Counted from the stretch's first letter, positions 34,408 to 43,740 are shown. The stretch is DNA of 64,000 nucleotides from PLA3 sp964592235 (GCA_964592235.1 CAZQCF010000002.1:62001-126000), one strand, 5' to 3'. The notes: generated by a model not told the origin, from the letters alone. Translations and numbers: made by a program.

Positions 34408-35795
34408 GCGTAGGCTCCCTTGATTCGAGTTCCTCCCGATTCATCCAGGAAGCCGCCGTAATTTCGCATGATCAGGTTGGCCTCGATGCGCTGCACGAGG
34501 TCCAGCCCGACACTCACCACAATCAGCAAACCGGTTCCGCCCAGGAACGACGCGATGCCCATCGGGATTTCCATCGCCGCCGCGGCGACCTGCGGAATGA
34601 TCGCGATCGCTGCAAGGAAACCCGCACCGACGTAAGTGATGCGAGTCATGACGGTCTCAAGATAATCCGCGGTGCGCTTGCCCGGCCGTAGCCCCGGAAT
34701 GAAGCTGCCGTAGTCGCGAAGCTGATTCGCCATCTCCTTCGGCTGGAACTGCACGGTCGTCCAGAAGTATGCGAAGAAGTACACCAGCACGATGTAGCTC
34801 AATACATACAGGAAACCAGATCGCCGGAATTCTGACGACAGCATGCTTAGAAAACCACTGGTCGGAAACATGTTCGCCAGCCAATCGAGAATCAAGTGCG
34901 GGAAGATCAGCAAGCTGCTCGCGAAGATGATCGGCATGACGCCGCCATGATTGACGCGCAGCGGCAGGTAATGACGCTGACCGCCCCAAACGCGACGGCC
35001 GCGCGTCTGCTTAGCCTGCTGGATCGGAATACGCCGCTGGGCCTGGGTGATGAGAATCGACCCGGCGACGACGCCGACAAACGCCAGGATCAGGAAGACA
35101 ATCTTCGCAGGGCCGAACTGCGCCGTGCCGCCGACTTCCATCGAGGTGTTCTGCGCGACTTCGAGAATCGCGGTCGGCATTCGCGCGAGAATTCCGGACA
35201 TGATGATCAGGCTCACGCCGTTGCCGATGCCGTACTCATCAATCTGTTCGCCCAACCACATCAGGAACAACGTGCCGGCGGTCATCGCCGTGATACCGAT
35301 CAGCCAGAAACAAATCGTCGGCGTAAAACTCGCGCTGATGTCGGCATACTCGGCGAAGACCAGACGCGACGCCTGCATGTAGCGCAACCAGAACGCCCCC
35401 TGAATGATGCAAATGCCCACCGTCGCGTAGCGCGTGTATTCCTGCAACTTCTTGCGGCCGGCCTCGCCCTCTTTGCGCAGCTTCTCCAGGGCCGGGATCA
35501 CCGTGCCCAAGAGCTGGAAGATGATCGATGCCGAGATGTACGGCATGATACCCAAACCAAAGATCGTGCTCTGCTGGAGACTGCCGCCGCTGAACAGGGC
35601 GAAATACTCGGTCAATTGCTGCATACCGCCGCCGTCGCCGCCCATATTCTGGAAATGCCGCGTCAATTGCTCCTGATCGACGCCGGGAAGCGGGACATAG
35701 AAGCCAATTCGATAGGCGGCAAGCAACCCCAGCGTGAACAGAATCTTGTTCCGCAGGTCCTTCACCTTGAAGATGTTCAGAAAAGCCTTAAACAT
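34404..35795 (-). CDS. secY: Sec translocon channel subunit SecY
   Basis: The 463-residue protein has ten predicted membrane helices. Motifs include KVKDLRNKILFTLGLLAAYRIG, the plug region, IMPYISASIIFQLLG, YGIGNGVSLIIMSGI and the C-terminal GTGLLIVVSVGLDLVQRIEANL. The ATG at 35795 fits the family start; an ATG at 35822 with GGCGGAG close by is possible. It exports proteins with SecE/G and the ribosome. Confidence 0.95.
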   Translation of the reverse strand: MFKAFLNIFKVKDLRNKILFTLGLLAAYRIGFYVPLPGVDQEQLTRHFQNMGGDGGGMQQLTEYFALFSGGSLQQSTIFGLGIMPYISASIIFQLLGTVIPALEKLRKEGEAGRKKLQEYTRYATVGICIIQGAFWLRYMQASRLVFAEYADISASFTPTICFWLIGITAMTAGTLFLMWLGEQIDEYGIGNGVSLIIMSGILARMPTAILEVAQNTSMEVGGTAQFGPAKIVFLILAFVGVVAGSILITQAQRRIPIQQAKQTRGRRVWGGQRHYLPLRVNHGGVMPIIFASSLLIFPHLILDWLANMFPTSGFLSMLSSEFRRSGFLYVLSYIVLVYFFAYFWTTVQFQPKEMANQLRDYGSFIPGLRPGKRTADYLETVMTRITYVGAGFLAAIAIIPQVAAAAMEIPMGIASFLGGTGLLIVVSVGLDLVQRIEANLIMRNYGGFLDESGGTRIKGAYA

Positions 35796-35884
35796 CGCGC
35801 TCTTGCGTCCTTCCGCAGGCATCGCTCCGCCACGCCCGCTTCGTTACTCCACCCACTCACCGCGCCGACATCGACGCAGCCCAC

Positions 35885-36517
35885 TTAGGCCGATTCGCTC
35901 CCTTTACCTTCCGGGGTGCCCTTGGCCCTGGATTCCTTGGCCGGCTTTGATTCCTTCGAGGGCTTTGCATCCTTGGCCGGATTGTCTTCGCCGCCTTCGA
36001 CGTCCGGCGAGGCCTTCTTGGCCGCCGCCGGGCGCTTGACGAACTTCTTCTTCGGTTGCGGGCCGAGGCGAGTCACTTTGCCGCCAGCCGATTCGATCTT
36101 CTTCAATGCATCGGCGCTGAACCGCTCGGCTTCGACCGTTAGCTTCTTGGCGATGGCGCCGTCGCCCAGCACTTTGACCGGCGCTTTTGCATCGCGAATC
36201 AAGCCAGCCTCCCAGAGGGCCGCCGCCGTCACGTGCGCGCCGTTGTCAAAGCGCTTATCCAGATCCGAGACGTTGACGACCTGGTACCGTACGGCGAAGT
36301 TCTTGTTGTTGAACCCCACCTTCGGAATGCGTCGAAACAGCGGGAACACACCGCCTTCGCTCAAGACGCCTCGCGCGCCGACGCCACCGCCGGATCGGGC
36401 GTTCTGTCCCTTGTGGCCCTTGCCGGAAGTCTTGCCCCAGCCGCTGCCCTCGCCGCGCCCAACGCGCTTTCGCGGCGGTTTAGCTCCGGCTCTCTTGGTG
36501 ATTTCTGTGATGTTCAT
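35885..36517 (-). CDS. rplO: 50S ribosomal protein L15 (uL15), extended
   Basis: The 210-residue protein has the L15 core (KRVGRGEGSGWGKTSGKGHKGQ, GGVGARGVLSEGG) and an extra tail of about 55 residues rich in Lys, Pro, Glu and Ser. It follows rpsE directly; the 46-nt gap has no room for rpmD (L30). Confidence 0.95.
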   Translation of the reverse strand: MNITEITKRAGAKPPRKRVGRGEGSGWGKTSGKGHKGQNARSGGGVGARGVLSEGGVFPLFRRIPKVGFNNKNFAVRYQVVNVSDLDKRFDNGAHVTAAALWEAGLIRDAKAPVKVLGDGAIAKKLTVEAERFSADALKKIESAGGKVTRLGPQPKKKFVKRPAAAKKASPDVEGGEDNPAKDAKPSKESKPAKESRAKGTPEGKGSESA

Positions 36518-36563
36518 ACTCGCCGTTCTCGTCTCGTTAAGCGGTCTACATGCGACCGCACTT

Positions 36564-37082
36564 TCAGGCAGACAACGTTACGCCGCGCAACTTCTCTACC
36601 GTCGATCGATCGCGCAACATCAGCAGCGCGTTCATCGTCGCCTTGACCAGATTCTTCGGGCTGCTCGATCCATACGCCTTGGTCAGGCAATCCTTCACAC
36701 CGGCCAGCTCCAACACCGCGCGCACACTCGCGCCGGCGATGACGCCCGTTCCCTCCGACGCCGGGAGCAGCTTCACGCGACTCGATCCGAATCGCCCGAC
36801 GACCTCGTGCGGAATCGTCGAACCACTCAACGGGACCGGTCGCATCGCGCGCGTCGCGGCCTTGCGGCCCTTCTCGACGGCGTTGGGCACCTCATTGGCC
36901 TTGCCGTAGCCGAAACCGACACGGCGGTTACGGTCGCCTACCACGACCAGCGCGGCGAAGCTGAACCGACGGCCGCCCTTGACCACCTTCGCGCATCGGT
37001 AAACCTTCACCACGTTGTCGTCATACGACGGGCCGGATTGCTCGTCCCGCGCCGTCTGCTGTTGTCGCCTGCGAATCGCCAT
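36564..37082 (-). CDS. rpsE: 30S ribosomal protein S5 (uS5)
   Basis: The 172-residue protein has the double-stranded-RNA-binding N-domain (VVKVYRCAKVVKGGRRFSFAALVVVGD, GFGYGKANEVP) and the C-domain GTGVIAGASVRAVLELAGVKD. Confidence 0.97.
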   Translation of the reverse strand: MAIRRRQQQTARDEQSGPSYDDNVVKVYRCAKVVKGGRRFSFAALVVVGDRNRRVGFGYGKANEVPNAVEKGRKAATRAMRPVPLSGSTIPHEVVGRFGSSRVKLLPASEGTGVIAGASVRAVLELAGVKDCLTKAYGSSSPKNLVKATMNALLMLRDRSTVEKLRGVTLSA

Positions 37083-37103
37083 GCTTGATTCTTCCGTCTC
37101 TCG

Positions 37104-37472
37104 TTAGAACTCCAGGCCGCTCTTGCGCGCCGCCTCGGCAAGCGCCTTCACGCGACCATGAAAATGCCGGCCGTTCCGATCGAACGCCACCTGTTTGATT
37201 CCCTTCATCCGCGCCCGCTCGGCAATCACCTGGCCGACCAGCGCGGCGGCTTTGCAGTTGCCGCCATACTTCACCTGTTCGGCAAGTGTCTTGTCGACCG
37301 TGGACGCCGCGCAGAGCGTCCGGCCGCTTAGATCATCCACCAGCTGCGCGCTGATGTTCTGCAGACTGCGGAAAACGGTCAGCCGCGGACGCTGCGGCGT
37401 GCCCAGGACACTGCCGCGAACGCGCAGTTTGCGGCGGTCATGACGCACTTGCTTGAGCTTCAATTTTTTCAT
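37104..37472 (-). CDS. rplR: 50S ribosomal protein L18 (uL18)
   Basis: The 122-residue protein is recognised by RHDRRKLRVRG, RLTVFRSLQNISAQLVDD and the C-terminal AFDRNGRHFHGRVKALAEAARKSGL. It binds 5S rRNA. Confidence 0.96.
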   Translation of the reverse strand: MKKLKLKQVRHDRRKLRVRGSVLGTPQRPRLTVFRSLQNISAQLVDDLSGRTLCAASTVDKTLAEQVKYGGNCKAAALVGQVIAERARMKGIKQVAFDRNGRHFHGRVKALAEAARKSGLEF

Positions 37473-37495
37473 CGCTTCACCAACCCATCGCCTGC

Positions 37496-38074
37496 TTAGG
37501 CACCGGTGCCGGCAAACGCCTTGCCAGCCTTGCGCCGAATCTGCTCACCGAGATACCGAACGCCCTTGCCCTTATACGGCTCGGGGTGCCGCGCATCCTT
37601 CACCGCACGCGCCACGGTTCCGACAACTTGTTTGTCGATGCCGGCGATCGTCAGCTTGGCCGGCGTCTCGTCACCTTTTGTCTGGGCGACCTCAATGGTC
37701 ACCTTCACTCCCGCGGGAATCGGCACTTTGATCGGATGCGAATAGCCCACATTCAATTCGAGCGTCTGCCCCTGAAGAGCGCAGCTATAGCCCGTGCCGT
37801 AGATCTCCATTTTCTGCTCATAGCCGGTGCTGACCCCGGCCACCATGTTCTGGAGAAGGGCGCGGGTCGTGCCGTGCAGCGCGCGATGCTGGGAGGTGTC
37901 GCCGTCGCGCGAGACCACGATCGTGTTGGCCCCGGCGTCGTGTGCGACCTTGACGCCGCGCGCATGACGAAACGAAAGCGTGCCCTTCGGACCGGTCACG
38001 CTGATCTGGTCGCCCTGGATCGTCGGCTTCACGCCGCCGGGCAGAGCAATCGGCTTTTTTCCTACTCGTGACAT
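37496..38074 (-). CDS. rplF: 50S ribosomal protein L6 (uL6)
   Basis: The 192-residue protein starts MSRVGKKPIALPGGV and ends with the PEPYKGKGVRYLGEQIRRKAGK signature. The ATG at 38074 is chosen over an upstream in-frame start from the family N-terminus, with a GAGGA-like site nearby. Confidence 0.97.
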   Translation of the reverse strand: MSRVGKKPIALPGGVKPTIQGDQISVTGPKGTLSFRHARGVKVAHDAGANTIVVSRDGDTSQHRALHGTTRALLQNMVAGVSTGYEQKMEIYGTGYSCALQGQTLELNVGYSHPIKVPIPAGVKVTIEVAQTKGDETPAKLTIAGIDKQVVGTVARAVKDARHPEPYKGKGVRYLGEQIRRKAGKAFAGTGA

Positions 38075-38127
38075 CTTCCTGTCCTCAATCGCGGCGATTC
38101 CGGCCGCCGTGCGATCCAACCGCTCAA

Positions 38128-38523
38128 TCAATACACCGTGCAGACCAACTCGCCGCCGACCTTCTTCTCACGACACTGCCGATCCGACATCATGCCATGG
38201 CTTGTCGACACAATCGCAATACCCATGCCGTTGAGCACCTTCGGCAACTCGTCCACGGCGACGTATTTGCGGCAGCCCGCCTTGCTCTCGCGCTTCACGA
38301 AGTTGATCACCTGCTCACCGCGCGGGCCGTACTTCAGCGTGATGCGCAACGCGCCCTGCTTGCCGTCGTCGATCTTCTCGGCGCCTTCAATGAAGCCTTC
38401 CTGCTTCAGCACATCGCAAACAGCCAGCTTCACGCTGCTGAACGGAACCATGATCTGCTTCGTATGGTTCCGGACGCCGTTGCGAATCCGGCTCAACAGG
38501 TCTGCTAACGGGTCACTCCACAT
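38128..38523 (-). CDS. rpsH: 30S ribosomal protein S8 (uS8)
   Basis: The 131-residue protein has DPLADLLSRIRNGVRN at the start and the C-terminal STSHGMMSDRQCREKKVGGELVCTVY signature. Confidence 0.97.
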   Translation of the reverse strand: MWSDPLADLLSRIRNGVRNHTKQIMVPFSSVKLAVCDVLKQEGFIEGAEKIDDGKQGALRITLKYGPRGEQVINFVKRESKAGCRKYVAVDELPKVLNGMGIAIVSTSHGMMSDRQCREKKVGGELVCTVY

Positions 38524-38597
38524 GCGTCTGCCTCATTCTCGTTCGATTCGTTGCGGCGGCCGATTCACGCGGCACACCGATCCAGCCTTGCTTGCCC

Positions 38598-38783
38598 TTA
38601 CCAGCTTGCCTTCCGCACACCGGGGATCTTGCCTTCCAGCGCCATGTTGCGAAAACAAAGACGACACAGCTTGAACTTCTTGTACACCGCGCGAGAGCGG
38701 CCGCACACCTCGCAGCGCGTGTATGCCCGCACCTTGAACTTGGGCTTCGCCTTCGCCTTGATCCGCCAGCACTTTCTCGCCAT
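38598..38783 (-). CDS. rpsN: 30S ribosomal protein S14, zinc-binding type (uS14)
   Basis: The 61-residue type Z form carries the two CxxC pairs CEVC and CRLC. The ATG at 38783 has AAGGA 9 nt upstream; an in-frame TTG two codons earlier is unlikely. The C-terminal GKIPGVRKASW is typical. Confidence 0.96.
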   Translation of the reverse strand: MARKCWRIKAKAKPKFKVRAYTRCEVCGRSRAVYKKFKLCRLCFRNMALEGKIPGVRKASW

Positions 38784-38795
38784 AGCCAAACGTCC

Positions 38796-39359
38796 TTAAT
38801 TATTCGTTGCCGCCTTGTCGTCCTTCCGGAACGGCATGCCCAACAGCGTCAGGAACTGCCGGCACTCGTTGTCGTTCCGGGCTGACGTCACGAACGTGAT
38901 GTTCATTCCCTGCTGAAACTCGACCTTGTCCGCGTCCACCTCGGGAAAAACCGTCTGCTCCGTCAGGCCCATGCTGAAGTTCCCGCGGCCGTCGAAGCTG
39001 CGCGGGTCCAGCCCGCGAAAGTCGCGAATACGCGGAATCGCGACGCAGATCAGACGATCCAGGAACTCGAACATGCGCTTGCCGCGCAACGTCACCTTCG
39101 CCCCGATCAGCAGCCCCTCGCGCAACTTGAAGTTCGAAACGCTCTTGCGCGCCACGCACAACACAGGCTTTTGGCCCGTGATTTGTGCAAGTTCCTTCGC
39201 CGCCGCGTCCAGCCGCTTTTTCTCCTGGGTCGCCTTGCCGACGCCCATCGACACCACGATCTTCTCCAGACGTGGAATCGAAAGGACGTTGGTCCGACCC
39301 AGCTCTTTCTGTAGCGCCGGGAGCACTTCCTTCTTGTACCGATCCTGCAACCGTGCCAT
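38796..39359 (-). CDS. rplE: 50S ribosomal protein L5 (uL5)
   Basis: The 187-residue protein has LSIPRLEKIVVSMGVG, the ITGQKPVLCVARKSVSNFKLREG motif and FPEVDADKVEFQQGMNITFVTSA. It binds 5S rRNA. Confidence 0.97.
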   Translation of the reverse strand: MARLQDRYKKEVLPALQKELGRTNVLSIPRLEKIVVSMGVGKATQEKKRLDAAAKELAQITGQKPVLCVARKSVSNFKLREGLLIGAKVTLRGKRMFEFLDRLICVAIPRIRDFRGLDPRSFDGRGNFSMGLTEQTVFPEVDADKVEFQQGMNITFVTSARNDNECRQFLTLLGMPFRKDDKAATNN

Positions 39360-39442
39360 GTCTCGTCTTCCAATTCGGGCCGCGACAACTGCGGCCGTAT
39401 ACTTTCACGACGGCGATTCAATTTACGCCGCGCTGCCGTTCG

Positions 39443-39796
39443 TCACTTCGTCGCCGTCGCCTTCGCCTCTTCCAGCGTGGTACCGCTTCGCGTCACGCGC
39501 TTGCGCGACAACACCTTGCCGGCCGAATCCCGCTGTACATCGAACCGCACGCGCGAGCCTCGGCCCGTCTTCGGATCCACCGGCAGCACATTCGACACGT
39601 GAATGGCCGCTTCCTTACGAATGCGGCCACCCTGCGGATTCGTGCGGCTGGGCCGAAGGTGGCGATAGACCAGGTTCACGCCCTCGATGAAGACGCGATC
39701 GCCCTTCGGATCGACGCGGAGCACACGCCCCTGCTCGCCCTTGTGGTCTCCGGCGATCACTTCCACCAAGTCGTTCTTGCGAATCTTCGCTGCCAT
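39443..39796 (-). CDS. rplX: 50S ribosomal protein L24 (uL24)
   Basis: The 117-residue protein has the KOW motif KNDLVEVIAGDHKGEQGRVLRVD and the following HLRPSRTNPQGGRIRKEAAIHVSNV. Confidence 0.96.
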   Translation of the reverse strand: MAAKIRKNDLVEVIAGDHKGEQGRVLRVDPKGDRVFIEGVNLVYRHLRPSRTNPQGGRIRKEAAIHVSNVLPVDPKTGRGSRVRFDVQRDSAGKVLSRKRVTRSGTTLEEAKATATK

Positions 39797-39842
39797 CTCT
39801 GTTCCGTCCCTTGTCGGCGCCGCGATCGGCGGCCCCGGGCTG

Positions 39843-40256
39843 TCAGACCACTTCGCTTGCGAGCGAAACGATCTTCATGAATCCCTTTTCGCGCAGCTCG
39901 CGGGCCACCGCACCGAAGATGCGCGTTCCCTTCGGATTGCGCTCGTCGTCGATGATTACCGCCGCATTGCTGTCAAACTTCACGTAGCTACCGTCGGGCC
40001 GGCGAACCTGCTTCTTGGTCCGCACAACCACGGCCTTCACCTTGCGACGCGTCCCGCGCTCTTTACGCGTAGACCCCATCAGATAATCGCTGTTGGGCAG
40101 CGCCTTCTTCACGGCACACACCACGATGTCGCCCACCGACGCCGTGCGCCGCGTGAACGAACCCCGCGCCGTCGAACCGCCCAGCACGCGAATCACCAGG
40201 GCGCGCTTCGCGCCGGTGTTGTCCGCGATGTCCACTACGCTCTCTGCCTGAATCAT
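39843..40256 (-). CDS. rplN: 50S ribosomal protein L14 (uL14), with insertions
   Basis: The 137-residue protein starts MIQAESVVDIADNTGAK and ends FMKIVSLASEVV. About 14 extra residues, compared with the usual 122-123, lie in two loops: after VLGGS and between KKALP and VKAVVVRT. Its ATG overlaps the rpsQ stop by one base (TAATG). Confidence 0.96.
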   Translation of the reverse strand: MIQAESVVDIADNTGAKRALVIRVLGGSTARGSFTRRTASVGDIVVCAVKKALPNSDYLMGSTRKERGTRRKVKAVVVRTKKQVRRPDGSYVKFDSNAAVIIDDERNPKGTRIFGAVARELREKGFMKIVSLASEVV

Positions 40257-40555
40257 TACGACACCTGTATCGCCTTGCGCACCACGCGCAGCAGTCGCCA
40301 CGATTTCGTCTTGCTGACGGGGCGGCATTCCATGATCTCGACCACGTCGCCGGCCTTTGCTTCGTTCTTCTCGTCGTGCACGTGCAGGACGCTCTTGCGC
40401 CGCTGATACTTGCCGTACTTCGCGTGCTGCACCAGACGGTCAATCCGCACCCGCAGCGTCTTGTTGCCCCGGTCGCTCTCAACCACCGCAATCTTTGTGC
40501 GCCGGCTCTTGCGCGCCGTCGCACCGGATGTCGTCATTGTGTCCATCGCTGCCAT
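40256..40555 (-). CDS. rpsQ: 30S ribosomal protein S17 (uS17)
   Basis: The 99-residue protein has the OB-fold signature KTLRVRIDRLVQHAKYGKYQRR and GDVVEIMECRPVSKTKSWRL. Two in-frame Met codons (positions 4 and 7) make the exact start uncertain. Confidence 0.95.
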   Translation of the reverse strand: MAAMDTMTTSGATARKSRRTKIAVVESDRGNKTLRVRIDRLVQHAKYGKYQRRKSVLHVHDEKNEAKAGDVVEIMECRPVSKTKSWRLLRVVRKAIQVS

Positions 40556-40596
40556 CGTTTAACCCATTGGCACGATCGAACGTGCCCATTTGCTCA

Positions 40597-40863
40597 CTAT
40601 GCTTTCTTCGTCGTCGCCTTCGCCGCCCGGCCGCCACCAGTCGATTCCAGCTTCATCTGCTTCTGCTCGACATCCTTCTCACCTCGCTCGGTCAGCACCG
40701 TCAGCAGGCGCGCGATGTCCTTCTTCGTTTTGACCAGTTGCGTCGGGTCTTCGAGCTTTTCCGTCACGCGCTGACTGCGCAAATCAAACAGGTGCCGGCG
40801 CAATCGATCCAGCTCGTTGTGAAGCTCGTCGGTCTTCAGCTCGCGTATATCCGTTACCTTCAT
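40597..40863 (-). CDS. rpmC: 50S ribosomal protein L29 (uL29)
   Basis: The 88-residue protein has the helical-hairpin signature TDELHNELDRLRRHLFDLRSQ and the KKDIARLLTVLTERGE motif, plus a Lys/Ala-rich tail. Confidence 0.94.
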   Translation of the reverse strand: MKVTDIRELKTDELHNELDRLRRHLFDLRSQRVTEKLEDPTQLVKTKKDIARLLTVLTERGEKDVEQKQMKLESTGGGRAAKATTKKA

Positions 40864-40903
40864 CGCCCTTGCTCCCCGGCGCCGTCCGCCGGACTCGCTT
40901 TCA

Positions 40904-41323
40904 TCAAATTCCGTGTCGACGCTTCACAAACCGGCACCGCATTGGCATCTTGTGCGCCACGCCGCCCAGTGCCTGCCGCGCCACGATCTCATCCACGCCG
41001 CCGATCTCAAACAACACCGTGCCGGGCTTCACCACGGCGACCCAGTAATCCGGCTCGCCCTTGCCCTTGCCCATACGCGTTTCCAGCGGTTTGGACGACA
41101 CGCTCTTGTGCGGGAAGATGCGAATGAACACGCGACCCTGCCGCTGAAGGAAGTGCGACGCGCACATGCGGCCCGCCTCGATCTGTCGGCCACTGATCCA
41201 TCCGCCCTCAAGCGTCTGCAAACCAAACTCGCCGTACGAGACGGTGTTGCCGCGCGTGGCATTGCCGCGCAGCTTGCCGCGCTGGTGCTTGCGATACTTC
41301 ACTCTCGATGGCATCAACGCCAT
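40904..41323 (-). CDS. rplP: 50S ribosomal protein L16 (uL16)
   Basis: The 139-residue protein starts MALMPSRVKYRKHQRG and carries RIFPHKSVSSKPLETRMGKGKG. GGAG lies 9 nt before the ATG. Confidence 0.97.
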   Translation of the reverse strand: MALMPSRVKYRKHQRGKLRGNATRGNTVSYGEFGLQTLEGGWISGRQIEAGRMCASHFLQRQGRVFIRIFPHKSVSSKPLETRMGKGKGEPDYWVAVVKPGTVLFEIGGVDEIVARQALGGVAHKMPMRCRFVKRRHGI

Positions 41324-41342
41324 GACTGCTCACTCCCTCGTG

Positions 41343-42143
41343 TTAGCTTCCCTGACCCGCGTTCGCGCCGTCACCACCGGCGGGTGCCGAAACCGGCGCC
41401 GATGCCCCGCCGGACGGGCCGCCGTGCTGCCGCAACGCGCGAGCGCGTCGACCGCGCGGCGCCGATGCCGATCCGCCCTCGGCGGCTGCCGCGGCGTCGA
41501 CTTCCTCGCCATATTGACCTTTGTAAAGCCATACCCGCACGCCGATCGCGCCGTACGTCGTGAACGCCGTCGCGAAACCGTAGTCCACGTGGGCGTCGAG
41601 CGTCTGGAGCGGGATCGAGCCGACCTTCTGCGTCTCCATGCGAGACATTTCCGCGCCGCCGAGCCGGCCCTTGCAGATAACCTTCACACCCAGCGCACCG
41701 GCGCCAATGGCCTGTTCACACCGCTGCTTCATGGCTCGTCGGAACGAGGCGCGGCGCTTGAGCTGTTCGCAGATGTCCTGGGCGATCAACTGGGCGTTCA
41801 AATCGGGATTCTTGATCTCGATGATGTTGACGCTGACCTTCCGGTCGATCAGGTCTTCCACGGCTTCGCGAAGCTTGTCGACCTCGGCCCCCTTCGGACC
41901 GATGACCATGCCCGGCCGCGCCGTATGCAGGACGACCTTCACCTCGTTGCGCGTGCGTTCGATCTCGACCTTCGCGCAGCCCGCGAACGGCGGCGTGCGG
42001 TTGAGCTTCTCATCGATGAGCTTGCGAATCTTCTGGTCCTCAATGAGGAACTCGGCGTACGCCGCCTTCGGCGCGTACCAGCGCGAGCGCCAGTCTTCGG
42101 TGACGCCGACTCGGAATCCGATTGGATGCGTTTTCTGTCCCAT
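41343..42143 (-). CDS. rpsC: 30S ribosomal protein S3 (uS3), extended
   Basis: The 266-residue protein has MGQKTHPIGFRVG, the KH-domain loop VIGPKGAEVDKLRE and the C-domain GVRVWLYKGQYG. A tail of about 50 residues rich in Ala, Gly and Arg is extra to the usual form. Confidence 0.97.
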   Translation of the reverse strand: MGQKTHPIGFRVGVTEDWRSRWYAPKAAYAEFLIEDQKIRKLIDEKLNRTPPFAGCAKVEIERTRNEVKVVLHTARPGMVIGPKGAEVDKLREAVEDLIDRKVSVNIIEIKNPDLNAQLIAQDICEQLKRRASFRRAMKQRCEQAIGAGALGVKVICKGRLGGAEMSRMETQKVGSIPLQTLDAHVDYGFATAFTTYGAIGVRVWLYKGQYGEEVDAAAAAEGGSASAPRGRRARALRQHGGPSGGASAPVSAPAGGDGANAGQGS

Positions 42144-42150
42144 GTTGCCT

Positions 42151-42492
42151 TTAGCCTCTCGGTCCTTCGCCGACCGTCACCACGATGTGGCTCGTTCGCT
42201 TGTGAATCGAATGCGCCCGGCCGCGATCCTTCGGCTGGAAACGCTTGATGATCGGCCCGCCGTCGACGCGCGCCTCGTGAACAAACAACCGCCGCACGTC
42301 GGCCTCCCGCTCGTCGGCATCGGCCATCGCCGCTCGGAGTACCTTGTCTACCAGGACGCTCGCGCGCTTGTTGGTGAACTTCAAAAGATCCAGTGCGTCA
42401 TTCACATGACGCCCGGCGATCAGCTCGGTCACCAGCCGCGCCTTGCGCGGGCTGATCCGGGCGAATCGATGCTTGGATGTAAACGTCGCCAT
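42151..42492 (-). CDS. rplV: 50S ribosomal protein L22 (uL22)
   Basis: The 113-residue protein has RISPRKARLVTELIAGRHV and the exit-tunnel loop region ending GRAHSIHKRTSHIVVTVGE. Confidence 0.96.
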   Translation of the reverse strand: MATFTSKHRFARISPRKARLVTELIAGRHVNDALDLLKFTNKRASVLVDKVLRAAMADADEREADVRRLFVHEARVDGGPIIKRFQPKDRGRAHSIHKRTSHIVVTVGEGPRG

Positions 42493-42517
42493 GTCTTGCT
42501 ACCTCGCCGGGGCCTCG

Positions 42518-42808
42518 TTACTTCGCCGCTGCGGCCGCTTCGCCGGCTGCCTTCTTCGAGTGGCCTCGCCACGTACGCGTCGGGGAGAACTCACCCAGCT
42601 TGTGGCCGACCATGTCTTCGGTCACGAACACCTTCTTGAACTGCTTGCCGTTGTGCACGTCGAACGTCCGCCCGACAAACTCCGGCGGAATCGTGCAGCG
42701 CCGCGCCCACGTCTTGATCGGCTCGTGGCTGTTCTCGCGGATCGCCCGCTCCACCTTCTCGAAGAGGCGGGGATCGACAAACGGTCCTTTTTTCAGGCTG
42801 CGTCCCAT
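42518..42808 (-). CDS. rpsS: 30S ribosomal protein S19 (uS19)
   Basis: The 96-residue protein starts MGRSLKKGPFVD and carries TWARRCTIPPEFVGRTFDVHNGK and HKLGEFSPTRTWRGH. Confidence 0.97.
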   Translation of the reverse strand: MGRSLKKGPFVDPRLFEKVERAIRENSHEPIKTWARRCTIPPEFVGRTFDVHNGKQFKKVFVTEDMVGHKLGEFSPTRTWRGHSKKAAGEAAAAAK

Positions 42809-42837
42809 ACTGTCCTCGTCACTCCTTCAATCGCGAC

Positions 42838-43707
42838 TCACTTGCGCCGCTTCAACGACACCTGACCATACCGACGACTCTTGCGCCGTCGCAGAATGCG
42901 CCGATTCGAATTCTTGCGCGGGTTGCGCGTCCGGCCGCCCTTGGCCAGCTTGCCCGTCGGGCTGCACGGATGCCGACCGCCGCCGCTGCGACCCTCGCCG
43001 CCGCCCAGCGGGTGCGCCACCGGGTTCATCGACGTGCCGCGATTGTGCGGCCGCCGGCCCAGGTGCCGCTTGCGCCCGGCCTTGCCGAGAATGATGTTCT
43101 TGAAATCCAGATTGCCGAGCTGGCCCACCGTCGCGCGACACTCCGCGCGAACCTGACGCATTTCGCCGCTTGGCAAAATGATCGTGGCCCAGCCCCCCTC
43201 GCGCGCCGCGAGCCGTCCCACCGCACCGGCCGTGCGAATCAGCTTGCCGCCCTGACCCGCAACAAGTTCGATGTTGTGAATGTCCATGCCGACTGGCATG
43301 ATCTTCAGCGGGAGGCAGTTGCCCAGCTTCGGCTCGGCCTCCATGCCGCTCATGACCGTGTCGCCGGCCTTCAGGCCGTTCGGCGCGAGGATGTAACGCA
43401 ATTCGCCGTCGGGGTACTTCAACCGGGCGATGAAACAATTGCGATTCGGATCGTACTCAATCGCCTGGACCGACGCCGCGACGCCGTCCTTGTTGCGCTT
43501 GAAGTCGATCACGCGGTACATCCGCTTGGCACCGCCGCCGCGGAACCGCGAGGTCGTGTAGCCCTGGTTGTTCCGGCCGCCGGTCTTGACCAGCGGGCGA
43601 AGCAGCGACTTCACCGGGCGCAGGCGCTTGTCGGTCAACTCCGCGAAGTCGTTGACGCTGCTCTGCCGCCGACCGGCCGTCGTCTTCTTGTAAATCTTTA
43701 CGCCCAT
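42838..43707 (-). CDS. rplB: 50S ribosomal protein L2 (uL2)
   Basis: The 289-residue protein starts MGVKIYKKTTAGRRQ. It has the GRNNQGYTTSRFRGGGAKR region and the peptidyl-transferase-centre loop VAHPLGGGEGRSGGGRHPC, including the universally conserved His. Confidence 0.97.
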   Translation of the reverse strand: MGVKIYKKTTAGRRQSSVNDFAELTDKRLRPVKSLLRPLVKTGGRNNQGYTTSRFRGGGAKRMYRVIDFKRNKDGVAASVQAIEYDPNRNCFIARLKYPDGELRYILAPNGLKAGDTVMSGMEAEPKLGNCLPLKIMPVGMDIHNIELVAGQGGKLIRTAGAVGRLAAREGGWATIILPSGEMRQVRAECRATVGQLGNLDFKNIILGKAGRKRHLGRRPHNRGTSMNPVAHPLGGGEGRSGGGRHPCSPTGKLAKGGRTRNPRKNSNRRILRRRKSRRYGQVSLKRRK

Positions 43708-43740
43708 GGCTCGTTCGCCTTCGTTCTCTTTTCGCCGTGT

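Noticed and set aside
36518..36563. Possible rpmD (L30) between rpsE and rplO
   Set aside because: The gap is 46 nt, too short for any L30 gene.
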